A DNA stretch of 53,315 nucleotides from an uncultured Pseudomonadales bacterium (GTDB lineage Bacteria; Pseudomonadota; Gammaproteobacteria; Pseudomonadales; Azotimanducaceae), in NCBI GenBank assembly GCA_947258825.1, contig CAMYJX010000007.1, positions 1 to 53,315 of the forward strand, in the 5' to 3' direction. The position numbers were made by a program, and so were the translations under genes. Under the pieces are notes generated by a model. That model made no database searches. It worked only from the letters and a program-made list of their open reading frames with translations, and was not told the DNA's origin. Of this stretch, positions 8,772-16,571 are shown in pieces; positions within the stretch are counted from its first letter, which is position 1, and every line of letters starts with the position of its first letter.

Positions 8772-9482
8772 CTAGTGACGACCGTATACGCCCACGGCTG
8801 CCTGAACCCTTTCCGAATAGGTGTGCAGATTTTCGTAGTTCTGCGCTAAGCCGGTAAGCCAGGTCGCCGGCTTGTTGTCATAGATCCCGGCCATCAGTGA
8901 GGCGACGGTAAAGTCGAAGATTCCCGGGTCTGGACCGAAAAGGAAGTCTTCAGCGGGAACTGCAGCATCCAGGGCCGCCAGATCGCGCTCCGCGAATCCA
9001 CGCTGCTCCTCCAGGCTGTGCCGACCGAGCCCCTGCAGATGGTAGGTTTGCGCCACCTGCCGCCTGGCCATGGTGGACGCGATCGGTCGAATGATTGCCG
9101 GCAACTCGCCGAAAAACCCTGTAACGACGTTGGGCCACCAGTCGGGGTCCAGCCAGCGGCTGGCCACCATGATCCAGTACAGGTGATCTTCGGCCAGCCG
9201 CGTCAGCGCCACACCCTGAGCCTTCTGAGCGGCGCTCAACCCGGCATAGACACGTCCCTGGGTCGTGGCGTCGAGATACTCGGTGATCAACTCGGAATCC
9301 GGAATGATTCGGCCGTCTGCAACGAGGTACGGAAGTTTTCCTTTGGGTGCTTTGCGGGGATCGGAAATCTGGGAAACGGTGAAAGAAAGGTCCAGCGCTT
9401 TCAAAAGCATTTCTGCTTTCAGACAGAATGGGCTGACGTTGCGCATGCCGAAGGCCGGCGGCAGAGCGACCAGCTCGAACAT
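8772..9482 (-). CDS. Glutathione S-transferase family protein (metaxin/FAXC type)
   Basis: The N-terminal thioredoxin-like domain begins FELVALPPAFGMRNVSPFC and carries a cis-Pro region GKLPYLVADG and a DSELITEYLD element. The C-terminal half is all-helical, with FGPDPGIFDFTVASLMAG matching the GST C-terminal N-capping region. The arrangement resembles GSTs of the metaxin/failed-axon-connections group, common in marine Gammaproteobacteria. Substrate unknown. Monocistronic, converging on the kinase gene with a 23-nt gap. Confidence 0.8.
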   Translation of the reverse strand: MFELVALPPAFGMRNVSPFCLKAEMLLKALDLSFTVSQISDPRKAPKGKLPYLVADGRIIPDSELITEYLDATTQGRVYAGLSAAQKAQGVALTRLAEDHLYWIMVASRWLDPDWWPNVVTGFFGELPAIIRPIASTMARRQVAQTYHLQGLGRHSLEEQRGFAERDLAALDAAVPAEDFLFGPDPGIFDFTVASLMAGIYDNKPATWLTGLAQNYENLHTYSERVQAAVGVYGRH

Positions 9483-9615
9483 AAGGTTGTCCTTCGGTTC
9501 GTCTTAACTCGATGACGAAGGGGAGTATACACAAGACGGCCGAGCGGCCGATTTGCGGAGCGTTGCAGTCTCCATTAGCCTTGCCGCCTCCCGCAGTCGA
9601 CCGAGGCCATGCCCG

Positions 9616-10777
9616 ATGAGTGATCGAAACCCTTTCTCCTGGGAAGACCCGTTTTTTCTCGATGCGCAGCTGTCCGAGGAAGAGCGAATGATTCGTGATA
9701 CGGCGCGGGATTACGCTCGCGATAAGCTCATGCCCCGGGTGCTGGACGCAAACCGCAGGGAGCATTTTCACCGGGAAATCATGGATGAAATGGGCGCGCT
9801 CGGCCTTCTCGGTGCGACGCTGCCGGAAAAGTACGGCTGCTCCAACGTGAACTACGTGTCGTACGGGCTGATGGCCAGGGAGGTGGAGCGTGTGGATTCA
9901 GGTTACCGCTCCGCCATGAGCGTCCAGTCGTCGCTGGTGATGCACCCCATCAACGCCTTTGGAAACGAGGCCCAGCGGGAACGATTTCTACCTAAGCTGG
10001 CGACGGGCGAGTGGATAGGCAGCTTCGGCCTGACCGAGCCGGATCACGGATCCGATCCCGGCAGCATGGTCACTCGCGCGGAGCCCGTTGACGGCGGCTT
10101 TGTTCTCAACGGTGCGTGGTATGGAGATGCATCGGGCTGCTCGGTTAGCGGAGGGGGTGATGTGAACAGAGACGGCATCGATGACATCATCGTCGGTGCT
10201 CACCACCCCGAAGATTGAAGGCAAGATGAGCCTGCGTGCTTCCATAACCGGTGAGATCGTTCTGGACAACGTGTTCGTTCCGGAAGAGAACCTGCTGCCC
10301 AACGTCAAAGGTCTGGCAGGTCCCTTTGGTTGTTTGAACCGTGCCCGCTACGGCATCGCCTGGGGCTCCATGGGTGCGGCCGAGTTCTGCTGGCACGCGG
10401 CACGCGGCTATACCCTGGAACGCAGTCAGTTCGGCCGCCCGCTGGCCGCCACGCAGCTCATACAGAAGAAACTTGCCGACATGCAGACCGAGATCTCACT
10501 CGGCCTGCAGGGCTGCCTGCGGATGGGTCGGTTGCTCGACGAAGGAAATCTTCCGGTGGAATTGATCTCGTTGATGAAACGCAATAACTGCGGCAAAGCC
10601 CTGGACGTGGCGCGTCTCGCCCGGGACATGCACGGCGGCAACGGCATTTCCGACGAGTACCATGTAATCCGCCACGTCATGAACCTGGAAACGGTGAACA
10701 CCTATGAGGGCACTCACGACATTCATGCGCTGATCCTGGGTCGGGCGCAGACCGGCCTGCAGGCATTTACCGGCTAA
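9616..10777 (+). pseudogene. Glutaryl-CoA dehydrogenase gene disrupted by an FG-GAP block and frameshift
   Basis: The 5' half (9616 to about 10115) encodes a normal glutaryl-CoA dehydrogenase N-terminus: [44 protein letters not shown] and [10 protein letters not shown]. The 3' half (about 10200-10777) encodes the normal C-terminus in another frame: [53 protein letters not shown] and [18 protein letters not shown]. Between them the roughly 36 residues expected (the KMWITNSP to EKGMKGL region, which covers the FAD/substrate strand) are replaced by foreign sequence ending in a stop at 10218. The enzyme oxidises glutaryl-CoA to crotonyl-CoA in lysine/tryptophan breakdown; this copy cannot make it. 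The ATG at 9616 (MSDRNPF) is the likely start. Confidence 0.88.
10116..10199 (+). other. 84-bp FG-GAP repeat-coding block inside the dehydrogenase gene
   Basis: In the frame of the 5' half, this block reads [15 protein letters not shown] followed by [13 protein letters not shown]. That is the Ca-binding DxNxDGxxD loop and GxxVxxxGDVN pattern of FG-GAP/integrin-alpha beta-propeller repeats, with no relation to acyl-CoA dehydrogenases. GGTGC occurs at both edges (10111-10115 and 10195-10199), so the block plus one copy is 84 bp. That looks like microhomology-mediated replacement from an FG-GAP gene elsewhere in the genome, or an assembly chimera. Confidence 0.75.
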
Positions 10778-10946
10778 GGGTTTTCTGGCGTTCCGCCTGA
10801 TATCAGGATCACATCGTTTCATGGAAGTTTCCTGAAACTGCATAGGACTAAACCCCTTACGGATTGTCACCCGAGAGCAGCAGCCATAAGGTTCGTCCTC
10901 CGGTTCGTTAGGCCGGGTTTCGGGAAAAACCGCGTAGGGAGACGAT
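10778..10946. promoter_or_regulatory. uvrY upstream region with long dyad
   Basis: No gene. The main structure is at 10816-10838: GTTTCA-T-GGAA-GT-TTCC-TGAAAC, two 10-bp arms with one extra base. There is no T-tract, so it is either an operator for the response-regulator gene or a 3' hairpin of the upstream pseudogene. A good ribosome site (AGGGAGA) lies directly before the uvrY ATG. Confidence 0.4.
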
Positions 10947-11615
10947 ATGATCAGACTGCTGATAGTGGACGACCACCGCCTGTTTCGCTTTGGCCTGCGA
11001 AAGATGCTGCAGGACGCCAAAGGGATCCAGATCATCGGAGAGGCAGGGGATGGCGAAGCTGCCTTGCGCCTGACCCGGGAATTGCGGCCCAATGTGATTC
11101 TCATGGATCTGCTGATGCCTGGCATTGGCGGCCTTGAAGCCACCCGCCGCATAGCGCTGATGGAGCTGGATGCCCGGGTCATTGCGCTAACCGCCTGCGA
11201 GCACCGGCCGTTTCCTGTGCAGGCGCTGAAGGCGGGCGCCGCCGGATATCTGACCAAGGGCGTGAATGCGGAGGAGTTGATCACGGCCATCAAACGGGTG
11301 TTCGTAGGCAAACGCTACGTGGGTTCCGATGTCGCTCAGGCGCTGGCAGTGAGTGCTTTCGAGGAGGGTGACATCGCTCCCTTTGACAATCTCTCCAACC
11401 GGGAGATGCAGATCATGATGATGGTGGTAAATTGTCATCGGGTGAACGACATATCCTCCAGCCTGCATCTCTCTCCGAAGACGGTGAACAGCTATCGCTA
11501 CCGTATCTTCGAGAAGCTCAACGTGTCGAGCGACGTAGAGCTTGCTTTGCTCGCGGTGCGTCATGGAATGATTGGCAACCTGGCGGGCGACACGGTGATG
11601 CTGAGTGCGAGCTAG
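10947..11615 (+). CDS. uvrY: Two-component response regulator, GacA/UvrY type
   Basis: NarL-family regulator of 222 residues. The receiver domain has the acidic pocket VDDH (Asp8, Asp9), phospho-acceptor Asp54 in ILMDLLMPG, a Thr82 switch region and Lys104 (YLTKG). The C-terminal LuxR-type helix-turn-helix runs from LSNREMQIMMMVV to SPKTVNSYRYRIFEKLNV. In Gammaproteobacteria GacA/UvrY is phosphorylated by GacS/BarA and drives Csr/Rsm small RNAs that titrate CsrA; csrA itself lies at 42.0 kb in this window. The location directly upstream of uvrC and pgsA is the classical uvrY-uvrC arrangement and supports the call. No GacS/BarA is present in the window. Confidence 0.93.
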   Translation: MIRLLIVDDHRLFRFGLRKMLQDAKGIQIIGEAGDGEAALRLTRELRPNVILMDLLMPGIGGLEATRRIALMELDARVIALTACEHRPFPVQALKAGAAGYLTKGVNAEELITAIKRVFVGKRYVGSDVAQALAVSAFEEGDIAPFDNLSNREMQIMMMVVNCHRVNDISSSLHLSPKTVNSYRYRIFEKLNVSSDVELALLAVRHGMIGNLAGDTVMLSAS

Positions 11616-11650
11616 CAGGAAGCTTCCGGGGCTGTTTTTCCGGCACGCGA

Positions 11651-12295
11651 ATGGTCGACCGCTCGCAGTATGACCAGATGCTCAGCTGTCGTGCTTGCGC
11701 TCGCCTCGCACGGCACCTCGACGGGCTGCGAAAACAGCATCCCGACTACCACTGCGCACCGGTTGCTGCCTGGGGCTCCCCCCGGTCGCGGCTGCTGATC
11801 GTAGGGCTCGCGCCGGGGATGCATGGAGCCAACCGCACCGGCCGACCGTTTACCGGCGATGCCAGCGGCTACTTTCTTTTCGAAGGTTTGCACCGGGTAG
11901 GCCTGGTGAGCGATTCGGTGCCCGTCAGATCCCGGCTGCGAGGCATACGCATTACCAACGCCGTGCGCTGTCTGCCTCCATCCAATCGGCCGAATATGGC
12001 CGAGGTCCGACAGTGCAGTGGCTACCTCAGACACGAGCTGGATCAGCTCTGGCGGCCGGGCATGCGTCGGCCGCGGTGCGTCCTCACCCTGGGGCGCCTG
12101 GCGCACGAGGCAGCAGGCATCGCGCTGCAATCAAACTTGCCCGCCTTCAGCCACGGCGCAGCCCACGAGGTGGCGCCAGCCCTCTGGGTGGTGAGCATGT
12201 ACCACCCCAGCAGGCAGAATACCAATACGGGACGTCTGACCGTTGCCATGCGTGACCGGGTGCTCGACCAGGTCGTTGCATTGCTCGGTACCTGA
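11651..12295 (+). CDS. Uracil-DNA glycosylase, Fe-S type (family 5-like)
   Basis: Removes uracil or deaminated bases from DNA. The catalytic motif GLAPGMHGANRTGRPFTGD starts at residue 52 and carries the A-P plus GxNRTG signature typical of UDGb (family 5) rather than family 1 Ung. Cysteines at 13 and 16 (SCRAC) with those in NAVRCLPPSNRP and VRQCSGYL would ligate a 4Fe-4S cluster. The C-terminal MYHPSRQNTNTGR matches the H-P-S-x(R/Q)N loop. The ATG at 11651 lies 35 nt after uvrY; an open frame extending back into uvrY is a shadow. It ends 22 nt before uvrC, so it is probably part of the same operon. The family 5 versus family 4 assignment is by motif only. Confidence 0.88.
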   Translation: MVDRSQYDQMLSCRACARLARHLDGLRKQHPDYHCAPVAAWGSPRSRLLIVGLAPGMHGANRTGRPFTGDASGYFLFEGLHRVGLVSDSVPVRSRLRGIRITNAVRCLPPSNRPNMAEVRQCSGYLRHELDQLWRPGMRRPRCVLTLGRLAHEAAGIALQSNLPAFSHGAAHEVAPALWVVSMYHPSRQNTNTGRLTVAMRDRVLDQVVALLGT

Positions 12296-12317
12296 CCCGT
12301 CTCTATAGTTGCACGCC

Positions 12318-14153
12318 ATGACCCGAGCCGATGCAGCAACCGACTTCGACGCGGACACCCTCCTTAAGAGCCTGCCGAGGAAGCCGGGCGTCTATCGCAT
12401 GCTTGGCGCAGCAGAAGAGGTGCTCTACGTCGGCAAGGCACGCAACCTGAGAAATCGGGTGGCCAGCTACTTCCGCGCCTCCGGGCTCGCCAGCAAAACC
12501 ATGGCCCTGGTGAACAAGATCGAAGACGTTCAGATCACGGTGACTAACAGCGAGACTGAGGCGCTGCTGCTGGAGCAGAGCCTCATCAAGCAGGAAAGAC
12601 CACCCTACAACGTGGTGCTGCGGGACGATAAGTCCTATCCCTACATATATCTCACAGACCACGGCGACTTTCCCAGGCTGACATTTCACCGCGGCGCGAG
12701 GCGCAAGCAGGGTCGATACTTCGGGCCGTTTCCGTCGGCGGGCGCGGTGAGAGACAGCCTCAACATCCTTCAGAAGCTGTTCCGGCTTCGTCATTGCGAT
12801 GACAGCTTCTTCAAGAATCGATCCAGGCCCTGCCTGCAGTATCAGATTCAGCGCTGCAGCGGTCCGTGCGTGGGCCTGGTTTCACCGGAAGACTATCAGG
12901 AGGACGTGGAGCTGGCGGTTCTGTTCCTGGAGGGGCGCAGCCGCACGGTGCTCCAGATCTTCAAGCAGCACATGGACGAAGCCGCCGACGCCAGAGATTA
13001 CGAGCGGGCGGCCAAATACCGGGATCAGATCAATCAGCTGCGCAGGGTGCAGGAACAGCAGTATGTCCATGGATCCGAAGGGGACGTAGACCTCTTCGCG
13101 CTGGTAGAAGCCAGCGGCGTCAGCTGCGTACAGGCCCTGTTCGTGCGAGCGGGCCGCGTTCTGGGTCAGCGCACCTGGTTTCCGCGCAACGAGCTCGGGC
13201 TTCCCACGAGCGAACTCCTGGATGCCTTTTTGTCCCAGTATTATCTGGGCGGCCAGGACCGGGACCTGCCAAAAGCGGTCATTACCTCGCTGGAGACTTC
13301 GGATGCGATCGTGCTGGCGGAAGCTCTGTCTTCACTCGCGGGCAGGCGCGTCAGCGTTGCGCACCAGGTACGTGGACAGCGAGCCCGCTGGCTGCAGCTC
13401 GCCACGGAAAATGCAGCCTATGGCCTGAATGCCTACCTGGCAGACAAACGGAACGTCTACGCCCGTTTTGTCGCTCTGCAGGAGGGTCTCGGCCTCGATG
13501 ACGTGCCCCAGCGCCTCGAGTGTTTCGATATCAGCCATACCATGGGGGAAGCAACCGTGGCTTCCTGCGTCGTCTTTGATACCAACGGCCCGTTGAAATC
13601 CGACTATCGCAGATTCAACATTGAGGACGTGGCGCCGGGCGACGATTACGGGGCCATGGAGCAAGCGTTGCGAAGGCGCTACACGCGGCTCAAGCAGGGC
13701 GAGGAGAAGTTGCCGGACATTCTGGTGATCGATGGCGGTGTGGGCCAGGTGCAGCGCGCTCAGGACGTCCTGGATGAGCTGCAGGTTGATGATGTGACGG
13801 TTCTCGGTATTGCCAAAGGGCCCAGCCGCAAGCCGGGGCTGGAGAAGTTCATTCTGCGTGGGAGCGAAGTGAAGCTGCCAACCCAGGGGCAGGCCGATCT
13901 GCTTTTGCAGCAGATCCGGGACGAAGCACATCGATTTGCGATTACCGGGCACCGTCAGCGACGCCAGAAAGCGCGTCGACGTTCTGAGCTGGATGACGTG
14001 CCAGGTGTTGGGCCCAAGCGCCGGCGGGAACTGCTGAGCCACTTCGGTGGCATGGCCTCGGTGAAGGGCGCCAGCATCGACGAGATTGCCAAGGTTCCCG
14101 GCATCAGCAGAAGGCTGGCGCAGGAGATCTACGGTATGCTGCACCCTGAGTAA
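12318..14153 (+). CDS. uvrC: UvrABC excinuclease subunit C
   Basis: UvrC makes both incisions in nucleotide excision repair. At 611 residues it is full length. The N-terminal GIY-YIG nuclease is seen as KPGVYRML, EVLYVGKARNLRNRV and TEALLLEQSLIK. The Cys-rich QIQRCSGPCVG precedes the UVR (UvrB-interacting) segment AADARDYERAAKYRDQI. The RNase H-like endonuclease follows (RLECFDISHTMGEATVASCV, IDGGVGQV), and two helix-hairpin-helix motifs end the protein (LDDVPGVGPKRRRELL, IAKVPGISRRLAQEIY). The ATG at 12318 is chosen over the TTG at 12309. Confidence 0.97.
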   Translation: MTRADAATDFDADTLLKSLPRKPGVYRMLGAAEEVLYVGKARNLRNRVASYFRASGLASKTMALVNKIEDVQITVTNSETEALLLEQSLIKQERPPYNVVLRDDKSYPYIYLTDHGDFPRLTFHRGARRKQGRYFGPFPSAGAVRDSLNILQKLFRLRHCDDSFFKNRSRPCLQYQIQRCSGPCVGLVSPEDYQEDVELAVLFLEGRSRTVLQIFKQHMDEAADARDYERAAKYRDQINQLRRVQEQQYVHGSEGDVDLFALVEASGVSCVQALFVRAGRVLGQRTWFPRNELGLPTSELLDAFLSQYYLGGQDRDLPKAVITSLETSDAIVLAEALSSLAGRRVSVAHQVRGQRARWLQLATENAAYGLNAYLADKRNVYARFVALQEGLGLDDVPQRLECFDISHTMGEATVASCVVFDTNGPLKSDYRRFNIEDVAPGDDYGAMEQALRRRYTRLKQGEEKLPDILVIDGGVGQVQRAQDVLDELQVDDVTVLGIAKGPSRKPGLEKFILRGSEVKLPTQGQADLLLQQIRDEAHRFAITGHRQRRQKARRRSELDDVPGVGPKRRRELLSHFGGMASVKGASIDEIAKVPGISRRLAQEIYGMLHPE

Positions 14154-14166
14154 CTGTGACATCTTC

Positions 14167-14763
14167 ATGAATCTCCCCAATCTCCTAACCCTGTCACGAA
14201 TTCTGCTCGTGCCTTTCTTCGTGCTCGTGTATGTCATTCCGGGGGAGGGGACTTATCTCTACGCCGCGGCGCTGTTCGCCCTGGCAGCCTTTACCGACTG
14301 GTTGGATGGCTACCTGGCTCGGAGGTTGGATCAGACCACGCCGTTTGGCGCGTTTCTCGATCCCGTAGCGGACAAACTGATCGTGGTCACGGCCCTGGTA
14401 CTGCTGGTGGGTCGTCACAGCACCCTGTGGCTGACGCTGCCTGCAATCATCATCATCGGTCGGGAAATCGTGGTCAGCGCGCTCCGGGAGTGGATGGCGG
14501 AGATGAACCGAAGAGGCGCTGTCAGGGTGAGCTGGCTGGGGCGGGTGAAAACGACCCTGCAGATGATCGCCCTCGTGGTTCTGCTGGCGAACCCGCCAGG
14601 GTTCGACGATAACTGGGTTACCCTGGGTTACGTCCTGCTTTACGTAGCAGCCTTCATGACGCTCTGGTCCATGATCATGTACCTGCAGGCCGCCTGGCCA
14701 ACGCTGCGTTCGGGGTGGCGGCAATCCGGCACAAAGGACAGCGTGACGGGCCCACACTCCTGA
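14167..14763 (+). CDS. pgsA: CDP-diacylglycerol-glycerol-3-phosphate 3-phosphatidyltransferase
   Basis: Makes phosphatidylglycerol phosphate, the committed step to phosphatidylglycerol and cardiolipin, in the inner membrane. It begins MNLPNLLTLSRILLVPFFV, typical of the family. The CDP-alcohol phosphotransferase motif DWLDGYLARRLDQTTPFGAF-LDPVADK (D-x2-DG-x2-AR-x8-G-x3-D-x3-D) is complete. Several hydrophobic spans follow. The start ATG is 13 nt after uvrC; the uvrY-uvrC-pgsA-tRNA-Cys order is conserved with E. coli. Confidence 0.95.
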   Translation: MNLPNLLTLSRILLVPFFVLVYVIPGEGTYLYAAALFALAAFTDWLDGYLARRLDQTTPFGAFLDPVADKLIVVTALVLLVGRHSTLWLTLPAIIIIGREIVVSALREWMAEMNRRGAVRVSWLGRVKTTLQMIALVVLLANPPGFDDNWVTLGYVLLYVAAFMTLWSMIMYLQAAWPTLRSGWRQSGTKDSVTGPHS

Positions 14764-14787
14764 CTCGCACTAGGCGGTAAAGATCGC

Positions 14788-14793
14788 TAGAAT
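14788..14793 (+). promoter_or_regulatory. -10 element of the tRNA-Cys promoter
   Basis: TAGAAT followed by a GC-rich discriminator (TCGCGCCTCG), typical of stably expressed tRNA genes. The -35 hexamer is weak. The same TAGAAT/GC-rich combination precedes the tRNA-Leu(UAG) gene at 30.8 kb. Confidence 0.45.
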
Positions 14794-14807
14794 TCGCGCC
14801 TCGCCTG

Positions 14808-14881
14808 GGCTGGGTGGCAGAGTGGTTATGCAGCGGACTGCAACTCCGTGTACGCCGGTTCGATTCCGACCCCAGCCTCCA
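14808..14881 (+). tRNA. tRNA-Cys (GCA)
   Basis: 74 nt with CCA encoded. The acceptor stem is GGCTGGG/CCCAGCC with discriminator T. The anticodon arm GCGGA-CTGCAAC-TCCGT gives anticodon GCA. The T-arm is GCCGG-TTCGATT-CCGAC, with one C-A mismatch at the second pair. It follows pgsA, as in E. coli where pgsA is followed by glyW-cysT-leuZ; only the Cys gene is present here. Confidence 0.96.
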
Positions 14882-14932
14882 ATTCCGCTCTTGCCGGCCC
14901 GTTCTCGCCTGACCCCGTCGAATATCCGAAAC

Positions 14933-14954
14933 CGATTTGATCCTGATCAAATCG
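14933..14954 (+). promoter_or_regulatory. FNR/Anr box (class II position)
   Basis: A perfect 22-bp palindrome, CGATTTGATC-CT-GATCAAATCG, containing the consensus TTGAT-N4-ATCAA (14937-14950). A weak -10 (TAATGT, 14972-14977) lies where a class II FNR promoter with a site at -41.5 would place it, giving a start near 14984 and a leader of about 22 nt to the 15007 ORF. This indicates oxygen-controlled expression by an FNR/Anr-type regulator. Confidence 0.85.
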
Positions 14955-15006
14955 GCCTCGGCGTTACCCGGTAATGTGCGTCAAATCGGCAATGAGAGCG
15001 AATATC

Positions 15007-15120
15007 ATGCACTATCTTGAAGCGGAAGATGCCTCAACCCTGCGAAAAATCGGGTTCAACGTGGGTGTGCTGGTGGCTGTGGCGTTTGCGCTGCTGTTCG
15101 TCACCGTTCTGGTTGCCTGA
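15007..15120 (+). CDS. 37-residue single-span membrane peptide under FNR control
   Basis: Begins MHYLEAEDASTLRKIGFNVG and continues with a run of Val/Ala/Leu/Phe residues to the end, giving one transmembrane helix at about residues 17-36. The polar N-terminus holds a Leu-Arg-Lys positively charged patch just before the helix, so the N-terminus probably faces the cytoplasm. GAGAG lies 8-9 nt before the ATG. Size and FNR control recall small subunits of oxidases such as CcoQ/CydX-like peptides, but no oxidase genes are adjacent and I do not recognise a family. A hairpin follows at 15145-15174. It stands alone between tRNA-Cys and an acyl-CoA dehydrogenase-like gene. Confidence 0.7.
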   Translation: MHYLEAEDASTLRKIGFNVGVLVAVAFALLFVTVLVA

Positions 15121-15144
15121 TCGACTCACAAAATCGCGGATTCT

Positions 15145-15174
15145 GCGGCCCAGGCTATTGATCCTGAGGGCCGC
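15145..15174 (+). terminator. Hairpin after the small membrane peptide gene
   Basis: GCGGCCC (15145-15151) pairs with GGGCCGC (15168-15174), with AGG/CCT extending the stem inside. No clean T-tract follows, so it is a weak terminator or an mRNA 3' stabiliser. Confidence 0.45.
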
Positions 15175-15222
15175 TGGGTCTTAAATGGGTCGAATAGCTT
15201 TCAGTCGTGAGCAGGTAATTCT

Positions 15223-16482
15223 ATGAGCAGTCAAACCGCAGAAACCATCCAGCCCAAATCAGGTGATCCTCGATCCACGCCGCTGCTGGAGCGCATTGCT
15301 TCCCTGGCGGAGGAGATCCGTGCTGGGGGCGACGAGGCGCAGGAAATCCGGCGCGTGCCCGACCGCACAGTCAACGCGCTGATTGACGCGGGCTTCTTCC
15401 GGTTCACCCTGCCGCAAGAGCTCGGTGGAGAGAACGCATCGGTGTGGGAGACCGTCGAGGTGCTGGAGGCCATGTCCGCCATCGACGCGTCCGTCGGCTG
15501 GAACGTGATGCTGGGTTCGGAAATCAATGCCATGGCCGCCGGCGGAATGGCAGAAGACCTTGCCAAAGAGGTCTACATAGATAACCCGCGCGTCATCATG
15601 TGCGGCGGTGGCGGGCCGGGCTCACGACCCTCCAAGGCTGTGAAGCAGCCCGACGGCGGGTACAAGGTGTGGGGTCAGACCACCTTCATCAGCGGCTGTC
15701 ACAACGCCGAGTGGTGCTTCATGGCGGCCCCGATTTTTGAAGGTGAGCAGCCGAAGCTCACCGAAGACGGCCAGCCGATATTGAAGATGTGGTTTCTGAA
15801 TCGCAGTGAGTGGGAGATCGAGGATACGTGGGATGTCGCGGGCCTGAGAGGCTCGGGCAGTCACGACGTGGTCGCTGATGGTGGCTACGTGCCCGAGCGA
15901 TTCGTTCCCGTGGATCTGATGGCCCTGCCTGCGCGCTATCCCAACCCGGTGTATCGTATTCCCGTGCCGCTGCGTCTGGCCTACAACAAGTCTGCCATTT
16001 CGCTGGGCATCGCACGGGGAGCGCTAGATGCCTTTGCAGAGCTGGCTCAGACCAAGGTGCCGATGCTCTCCGCATCCACCACCCGGGAGCGTCCGATCGC
16101 CCAGTATCGGATGGGCGAGTGCGAAGCCGAATACCGTTCGGTCCGTGCCTTCATGAAAGAGTCGCTGGATGTCGTTGAGGATGAGTTGAATGCAGGCCTC
16201 GAGGCGCCGTCGGCCGAAGCGACCCAGATCGCCCGGCTGGCTTGCACCCATGCGGCGAACGTCTGCATGCGCGTGGTCGACACGATTCACAACACGGCGG
16301 GTACCAGCGCCATGCGGATGCACAATCCGCTGGAGCGCAAGCTGCGCGACGCCCACGGCGCGGCAACCCACCGATGGGTCGCCCACCCCTTGTACCAGGA
16401 GCTGGGCAAGATCTTCCTGGGTCACGAGCCGGGGCCGGAATTCGCGGGTGGAACCGAAGGCCCTCGTCTGGGCGGCGGCTGA
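15223..16482 (+). CDS. Acyl-CoA dehydrogenase-fold flavin enzyme (class D monooxygenase-like)
   Basis: A 419-residue protein of the acyl-CoA dehydrogenase superfamily. Visible elements are the helical N-terminal domain (ALIDAGFFRFTLPQELGGENA), the beta domain (GYKVWGQTTFISGCHNAEWC, WDVAGLRGSGSHDVV) and the C-terminal four-helix domain (NTAGTSAMRMHNPLERKLRD). The GLRGSGSHDV and NPLERKLRDAHGAATH features are those of flavin-dependent hydroxylases such as HsaA/HpaB-like class D monooxygenases rather than true dehydrogenases. No catalytic Glu-base motif of glutaryl- or butyryl-CoA dehydrogenases is obvious. AGCAGG precedes the ATG. No reductase partner is adjacent, so the substrate cannot be named. 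Confidence 0.75.
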   Translation: MSSQTAETIQPKSGDPRSTPLLERIASLAEEIRAGGDEAQEIRRVPDRTVNALIDAGFFRFTLPQELGGENASVWETVEVLEAMSAIDASVGWNVMLGSEINAMAAGGMAEDLAKEVYIDNPRVIMCGGGGPGSRPSKAVKQPDGGYKVWGQTTFISGCHNAEWCFMAAPIFEGEQPKLTEDGQPILKMWFLNRSEWEIEDTWDVAGLRGSGSHDVVADGGYVPERFVPVDLMALPARYPNPVYRIPVPLRLAYNKSAISLGIARGALDAFAELAQTKVPMLSASTTRERPIAQYRMGECEAEYRSVRAFMKESLDVVEDELNAGLEAPSAEATQIARLACTHAANVCMRVVDTIHNTAGTSAMRMHNPLERKLRDAHGAATHRWVAHPLYQELGKIFLGHEPGPEFAGGTEGPRLGGG

Positions 16483-16571
16483 GCCCGCCAAGCGGGTAAT
16501 CGCAGGCTTAACGCTGGAAAAGGCGCTGTTGGTGGCTTTTCCGGCGAAACCTGTCCGCGTGGAAAGACCAG

